NCBI GenBank assembly: GCA_031430595.1
Contig: JANPBU010000002.1
Location: 1-64,000, forward strand
DNA: 64,000 nucleotides
Direction: 5' to 3'
Origin: JANNBN01 sp031430595
GTDB taxonomy: Bacteria; Actinomycetota; Acidimicrobiia; Acidimicrobiales; JANYDT01
The position numbers and the translations under genes are program-made. Numbering within the stretch: the first letter of the stretch is position 1; every line of letters begins with the position of its first letter. The notes beneath the pieces are model-generated. The model was not told where the DNA came from. It ran no database searches and saw nothing but the letters and a program-made list of their open reading frames with translations. This document shows, one piece after another, positions 59,898 through 64,000 of the stretch.

Positions 59898-60557
59898 GGT
59901 ACACGCGATGCAACGGCCGCTTTGGCGACGCTTGAGCGGACCTTTACGTTGGTATGCCATGATGCGGTCACAACAGCGATTGGCCCCGCACTTGTTCGAA
60001 ACGCTCAGCAATTGGCGCCCGGTGTGGTGTTTCGCTTCCTCGCTGAAGCAGCGGCCGATACCAATGACCTTCGATACGGCTCGACCGACCTTGAGGTTGG
60101 TTCAGCGCAACCGATATCGGCAGAAATTCGGTTCGAAGCGGTTGGCCATGACCATCTTGTACTCGCTGTTCGAAAGGGTCACGTACTTACAAGAGGCAAA
60201 CTGACCCCGGCCCGCTACGCCAAAGCTCGCCACATTACGATTTCTCGTCGAGGTCGGCTTCACGACCCGATTGACGACGCACTATCAAGCCTTGGGCTGC
60301 GACGGCTGGTTGTTGCCGCTGCACCAACAACGACTGCAGCGTTGCAATTCATTCGGAACAGTGACCTCTGTGTTGCTGTCGCAAGCGGCCTTACCGGCGA
60401 CTCGCTGTCAGAATTAGGGCTAACTGCGATCCGGATCCCCTTTGATTTGCCGCGAACTCAAATTAATTCGCTTTGGCATCGTCGAAACGATAACGACCCC
60501 GCACACATTTGGCTACGTGATCAAACCCGCAAAGCAATCGTACGTTCGCTTAAGTAG
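59897..60557 (+). pseudogene. LysR-type regulator lacking its DNA-binding domain
   Basis: From about 59897 the plus strand encodes the effector-binding part of a LysR regulator: DATAALATLERTFTLVCHDA, PGVVFRFLAEAAADTNDLRY, DLEVGSAQPISAEIRFEAVG, HDHLVLAVRKGHVL, LGLTAIRIPFDLPRTQINSL. The N-terminal winged helix expected about 80 residues before this is absent in all frames, and the sequence just upstream belongs to the SDR remnant on the other strand. The longest open frame (from 59697) starts inside that SDR remnant. Without the helix-turn-helix it cannot act as a normal LysR regulator, so it is treated as a broken gene. Confidence 0.75.
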
Positions 60558-60576
60558 TGAACACACGATGACGCCT

Positions 60577-61185
60577 TCAGTGATGACCGCCACAACACTG
60601 ATGAGGATGTTCGGTCTCAAAGGGTGCGAATCGGTTGTCATCTAATGGGGTGACTACTAGCGTGGTTCGACCACCTCGGAAGGTCGGGCGCACAAACCCG
60701 TTCGTCACAACAACTGCCGCATCGGTCAAGTCTGCGCCCAGTGGGACGACCTCATCGATGCTCGTGGTTGCCAACAACTGCGAAACGGTCATCTCATTTA
60801 GGCCAGTCATGTCACACCCCGAGAACCGAATCAAACGACCCCCTTCCCGCTTATGGTGGGCCATCGCAGCTTGTCGTGCCCGGGTGGTAGGAGTTACCTC
60901 CGTCGGCTCTGGCGTCATTGCGATGGGGTCGACTGTTTCGACTTCACCAATTCCCGACACGATGAATCCAAACGCAGAGGCCGCTTTCAGCGCCTGAAGC
61001 TCTTTTTTTGCAGCCACGGAAATCGACGCAACATAGTGACCGTCAATGATGTGGGTAGCGATTTCATCGTGCTCAGAAATTGATTCAGCAATCCAATCCA
61101 ACACAAGTTGTTCCAACAGGACGAGGTCGGTAGTACCCCGATCAAGGCCAATCACTGCTTTTGTTGATGGTTCTGCGCAGATCAT
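60577..61185 (-). CDS. Uncharacterised protein with His/Cys-rich C-terminus
   Basis: This 202-residue protein has no recognised family. The N-terminal half is helical with LLEQLVLDWIAESISEHDEI, the middle is Pro/Thr-rich (MTPEPTEVTPTTRARQAAM), the C-terminal half has LIRFSGCDMTGLNEMTVSQL and ends in HPHQCCGGHH, a likely metal-binding tail. The gene begins three bases after the stop of the TAT-exported hydrolase gene and is surely co-transcribed with it. No signal peptide is visible, so it is probably cytoplasmic. A role in metal supply or maturation of the hydrolase is a possibility only. Confidence 0.65.
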   Translation of the reverse strand: MICAEPSTKAVIGLDRGTTDLVLLEQLVLDWIAESISEHDEIATHIIDGHYVASISVAAKKELQALKAASAFGFIVSGIGEVETVDPIAMTPEPTEVTPTTRARQAAMAHHKREGGRLIRFSGCDMTGLNEMTVSQLLATTSIDEVVPLGADLTDAAVVVTNGFVRPTFRGGRTTLVVTPLDDNRFAPFETEHPHQCCGGHH

Positions 61186-61188
61186 TGG

Positions 61189-62934
61189 TCAGCCCAGTTC
61201 AATGAATATTGGGTTTGTGTAAAACCACAGGTCGGTCCATGGGTCGACCGGCACGGGGTCAAGCCGCGGTTCAATTGACCCTGTAGCTGCGGCGCGCCCA
61301 TCGGTGCCCCGTAGGCGTACATAGAATGGACGCCTCACGTCTTTGAATGTGTGCATCAATGTAACTTCGCCGGTTATTGCTGTTACATCGAAGGATTTCG
61401 TAACCACTGTCTCTGGTGCGAGGAAGACATCCATGTCTTTCGGCGCTCCGGTTATGGGTCCAGTGATGACATCTACTCGTTTAAGCGCATTCACGTTGCC
61501 GTTGTTGTTCATTGCACCATTTACAGTGATCTTCATCGTGAGCACGACGTCATCGCCTGATCGGGCCAAATACGTACCACCCAGAGTTACCCCTCCGTTT
61601 GCCGCACTTGTTCCGGTCACGCGGACGTCAAGTGCCTTAATGAGGTCACCGTGCATTACCCACATTCGACCTTTGCCCATCGCTTGCATGACTGACAGGT
61701 AGTCGCGCCGAGCAGCACCGACCACTGTTCGTCCGTACCATCCCGGCCAGAAGTCACCGTTGCCAGAGACGGGCGCACCGGTGTCGATCGGATCACCGTA
61801 GGCACCAAAGTATGGGCTTGTGGGGTCTGCATACTTACCATCTCCGGCTCCACGCTTGAAGGTGTCACGGTAGATCGAATGGCTGTCTGAGTTGACGGTG
61901 ATCCACCAGCGACGGCCTTCTGCGAGCAGCGAGTCCCACAGTCCGCCAACCTTCGCAGTCATCCAATCGAAGCCACCGAAGGTACGGTATGACTCAAGGG
62001 GGTACCCCGGGAACGAGTCAATAGAAGGCGTGTTGTCGTAGAAACCCCGTCCAGCTTCGGCCCCACCAAGGGACTTCGGAAACGCTGCAGCTTGATGCCC
62101 CGGGGCACCTTCGAAACCAATGGCAACATTCGGACCAGCGTTGTTCCACGCTCTAATTTCGTGCGGGGAATCAACGCCGCGACGGGCGGGGTGGTTGGCG
62201 AGAAACAGTGCAGCCGGAACGCGTTTGAGTCGTACCTGTTCAGCCAACCAGTGAACACCTTCGACCGCTTTTCGTTCAAGGGAAACTGAGTCGGCCTTGG
62301 GGTTGTCGGGACGAAGAACGGCGCCGTCGTAGTTCGCTTCAAACAAATCGAGCATCAAAACTTCAACGTCAGATGGTGGGAAAAAGACGGTTCCGTGTTC
62401 AGCCCCTGGGATATTCCATTCGAGCCCTTGAAACACCATCATGTCGGGAAAGGCTGCTCGTGACTTCAGCACGTCGGCATTGGTACGAGCAACAGAAACC
62501 TTTTGGTGAGCAACCGAGCCGTGATCAGTGATGACCATCCAATCGATGGAATTGCGTTTGGCTTGGGTCACATGTTGATCCACCGTGTACTGGCCATCAG
62601 GGCTGTATTGAGTGTGGATGTGATGATCGCCCGAAAGCCAGACATAGTTTCCATCAGCGGTCGTGGTTGCGGGTGACGCAGCGCTGGTTTGAGCCGCTGC
62701 TTGTCCTCCAATCAGCATCGCGCCTGACCCAGCAACACCGAGGGCACCTGCGGCCTGTAAGAAGCGTCGGCGACTCAGCGCAGTTGGAGGAAGTTCCTTG
62801 TCGGGTATCGACAAATCAACTTCGGGACTGACGTCGTTACCGTCAGAATGGTCAGTGTGCGAATGATTTTCGTGACCGTGGTTGTCACCGTGGGTGTGTA
62901 GAGCGGCTGTCTGGGGGGCTTCGTGATCGCACAT
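61189..62934 (-). CDS. TAT-exported CehA/McbA-like PHP-domain metallohydrolase
   Basis: This 581-residue protein has a TAT signal (SRRRFLQAAGALGVAGSGAM, arginines 55-57) preceded by an unusually long N-terminus of about 50 residues with eight histidines in the first 30. The mature part has a PHP-type metal site: GDHHIHTQYSPDG (H105/H107), VITDHGSVAHQ, GLEWNIPGAEHGT and TVNSDSHSIYRD. The rest is a beta-rich C-terminal domain. CehA-like proteins hydrolyse carbamates or phosphoesters; the substrate here is unknown. It forms a two-gene operon with the His/Cys-tailed protein downstream. Confidence 0.88.
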   Translation of the reverse strand: MCDHEAPQTAALHTHGDNHGHENHSHTDHSDGNDVSPEVDLSIPDKELPPTALSRRRFLQAAGALGVAGSGAMLIGGQAAAQTSAASPATTTADGNYVWLSGDHHIHTQYSPDGQYTVDQHVTQAKRNSIDWMVITDHGSVAHQKVSVARTNADVLKSRAAFPDMMVFQGLEWNIPGAEHGTVFFPPSDVEVLMLDLFEANYDGAVLRPDNPKADSVSLERKAVEGVHWLAEQVRLKRVPAALFLANHPARRGVDSPHEIRAWNNAGPNVAIGFEGAPGHQAAAFPKSLGGAEAGRGFYDNTPSIDSFPGYPLESYRTFGGFDWMTAKVGGLWDSLLAEGRRWWITVNSDSHSIYRDTFKRGAGDGKYADPTSPYFGAYGDPIDTGAPVSGNGDFWPGWYGRTVVGAARRDYLSVMQAMGKGRMWVMHGDLIKALDVRVTGTSAANGGVTLGGTYLARSGDDVVLTMKITVNGAMNNNGNVNALKRVDVITGPITGAPKDMDVFLAPETVVTKSFDVTAITGEVTLMHTFKDVRRPFYVRLRGTDGRAAATGSIEPRLDPVPVDPWTDLWFYTNPIFIELG

Positions 62935-63013
62935 TCTTCAAAGATAACGACGGCCTCTCAACACAGGGCAGCGACCAACAGAACACGGGGTAGCAACTAG
63001 GTAACATTTGAGT

Positions 63014-63509
63014 ATGCAAACTATGAAGGCTGCCGTTGTGTACGAACCGGGTGGGCCCGAGGTGTTGACCGTCGAGCAACGTGCGATACCGACACCAACG
63101 AAAGGTGAAGTACTCGTCAGGGTTAAGGCGTTCGGTCTGAATCGATCTGAGTTGTTTACGCGCCAGGGCCATTCCCCAGGGGTGTTGTTTCCACGGATCC
63201 TTGGCATCGAGGTGGTCGGGATTGTTGAGGTCGCACCAGGTGGCGAATTTGATATGGGTGAGAAGGTCGCAACGGTCATGGGCGATATGGGTCGCGCCTT
63301 CGACGGAGGGTATGGCGAATTCACATGTGTGCCTGCTAACCAGGTGCAGCGAATAGATTCGGATGCCGCTCAATGGCCTCCTTCAACAGCCTGAATCAGG
63401 TGAGTTGCGTGTGCAACTCGCCCGAACGTTCAGACTTGACGAAATTGCTGACGCCCACAGGTACATGGAAGCGTATGCCGCAGGCGGCAAAATTGTCGTA
63501 CTTACCTAA
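63014..63509 (+). pseudogene. MDR quinone-oxidoreductase-like gene with internal deletion
   Basis: ATG 63014 opens a zinc-independent MDR (quinone oxidoreductase/enoyl reductase-like) N-terminus: MKAAVVYEPGGPEVLTVEQR, VRVKAFGLNRSELFTRQGHS, LFPRILGIEVVGIVE, YGEFTCVPANQVQRI. At about 63370 the frame changes and the sequence becomes the last part of the same family (ELRVQLARTFRLDEIADAHR, YMEAYAAGGKIVVLT), ending at TAA 63507-63509. The NAD(P)-binding Rossmann domain (about 160 residues) is missing. The primary frame stops at 63394 inside the junction. No functional enzyme is expected. Confidence 0.85.
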
Positions 63510-63513
63510 GTAG

Positions 63514-64000
63514 CTAAGCAGATCCGCCAGAAATCTCTACGTTTACGCCGGTTACATACGATGCGGCTGGCGATAGAAGGAATGCCACCACGTTTGCCAC
63601 TTCTTCAAGGGATCCGAACCGGCGCATTGGCACCATCGAGATCATTTGCTTCGCTACCTCGGCGGGGTCAGTTGAGTAGTACTGACTGTTCGCTGCTGCC
63701 TGCAGTTCAACCTGGCGCTCCCACATGGCACCGGGCCCGATAAAAGCTGGTGAAATTGCGTTCACCCGAATGCCAAACGGGGCAAGATCCTTGGCACTGC
63801 TTTTAGTAAGCCCGATTACGGCTGCTTTCGAGGCGGAGTACCCAGCCATATTCGGTGCCCCGCCAACTCCCGCCATCGATGCGCTGTTCACGATTGCACC
63901 GTTAGCCTTCGCTGCGATCATTCGTGAAGTTGTTTCAGCGATCACATTGAATGCACCGATAACATTTATGGCGAAGACTCGCTCGACATCGGCGGTAGCC
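63514..64000 (-). CDS. SDR family oxidoreductase (3' part, runs off the right edge)
   Basis: The C-terminal 160 or so residues of a FabG-like short-chain dehydrogenase/reductase are visible. The frame remains open to position 64000, so the start and the NAD-binding glycine motif lie outside the window. Seen are DVERVFAINVIGAFNVIAE, the catalytic serine region IVNSASMAGVGG, YSASKAAVIG with the Tyr-Lys pair, RVNAISPAF and the closing YVTGVNVEISGGSA. The substrate is unknown. The stop is four bases beyond the MDR remnant on the opposite strand. Confidence 0.93.
   Translation of the reverse strand, partial: ATADVERVFAINVIGAFNVIAETTSRMIAAKANGAIVNSASMAGVGGAPNMAGYSASKAAVIGLTKSSAKDLAPFGIRVNAISPAFIGPGAMWERQVELQAAANSQYYSTDPAEVAKQMISMVPMRRFGSLEEVANVVAFLLSPAASYVTGVNVEISGGSA

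Overview
The window looks like a chromosomal segment of a moderate-GC actinobacterium, most likely Acidimicrobiia (Ilumatobacter-type). This is inferred from gene content: a WhiB protein, a tandem ArsA-like ATPase pair of the actinobacterial type, an acyl-CoA carboxylase with a separate epsilon subunit, a MeaA/Ecm-type mutase, Ser/Thr/Pro-rich secreted proteins, MMPL and NfeD proteins, and frequent GTG/TTG starts. No phage, insertion sequence or CRISPR array is visible.

Layout. 1-4.2 kb: a decayed amidohydrolase, trmB, a ParDE-type toxin-antitoxin pair, a small 5'-3' exonuclease and a secreted SIMPL protein. 4.2-11.1 kb: acyl-CoA carboxylase beta and epsilon, an AAA-type ATPase, and the cobalamin-dependent mutase with small partners. 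11.2-14.8 kb: a peptide-type ABC importer lacking its ATPases. 14.8-20.4 kb: a catabolic block (FMO, PhyH dioxygenase, DUF35 protein, thiolase-like protein, FAH hydrolase). 20.4-26.3 kb: two cyclophilins, a secreted M23 peptidase, then lysC and asd. 26.3-28.6 kb: small genes and a wrecked dnaB copy. 28.5-34.7 kb: tRNA-Pro, receiver protein, two ArsA-like ATPases, NfeD protein, thymidylate kinase, WhiB. 34.8-39.0 kb: a nucleotide-sugar/glycosyltransferase cassette. 39.3-40.9 kb: an ECF sigma factor coupled to a membrane-anchored M23+M15 protein. 41-46 kb: AAA_14/DUF4143 ATPase, selB, selA. 45.9-53.2 kb: class A PBP, sucC, sucD, DUF418-type protein, FMN reductase-GNAT fusion. 53.3-54.5 kb: tRNA-Ser(UGA), tRNA-Ser(GCU), tRNA-Arg(ACG) and a decayed zeta-toxin locus. 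54.5-64 kb: TIGR03086 protein and WYL regulator, MMPL transporter, decayed MFS, SDR, LysR and oxidoreductase genes, and a TAT-exported PHP hydrolase.

Two things stand out. (1) Repeated deletional gene decay: at least four genes (dnaB, zeta toxin, MFS transporter, quinone-oxidoreductase-like) keep recognisable 5' and 3' ends but have lost the middle. A divergent LysR/SDR pair seems to have lost both 5' ends in one deletion. (2) The sigma factor is followed three bases later, where an anti-sigma gene would be expected, by a single-pass protein with a catalytically degraded M23 domain fused to an intact-looking M15 D,D-carboxypeptidase domain. This could be an undescribed cell-wall sensing/remodelling module. 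Short two-copy tandem duplications (8-23 bp) recur in intergenic DNA and may come from the same mutational process.
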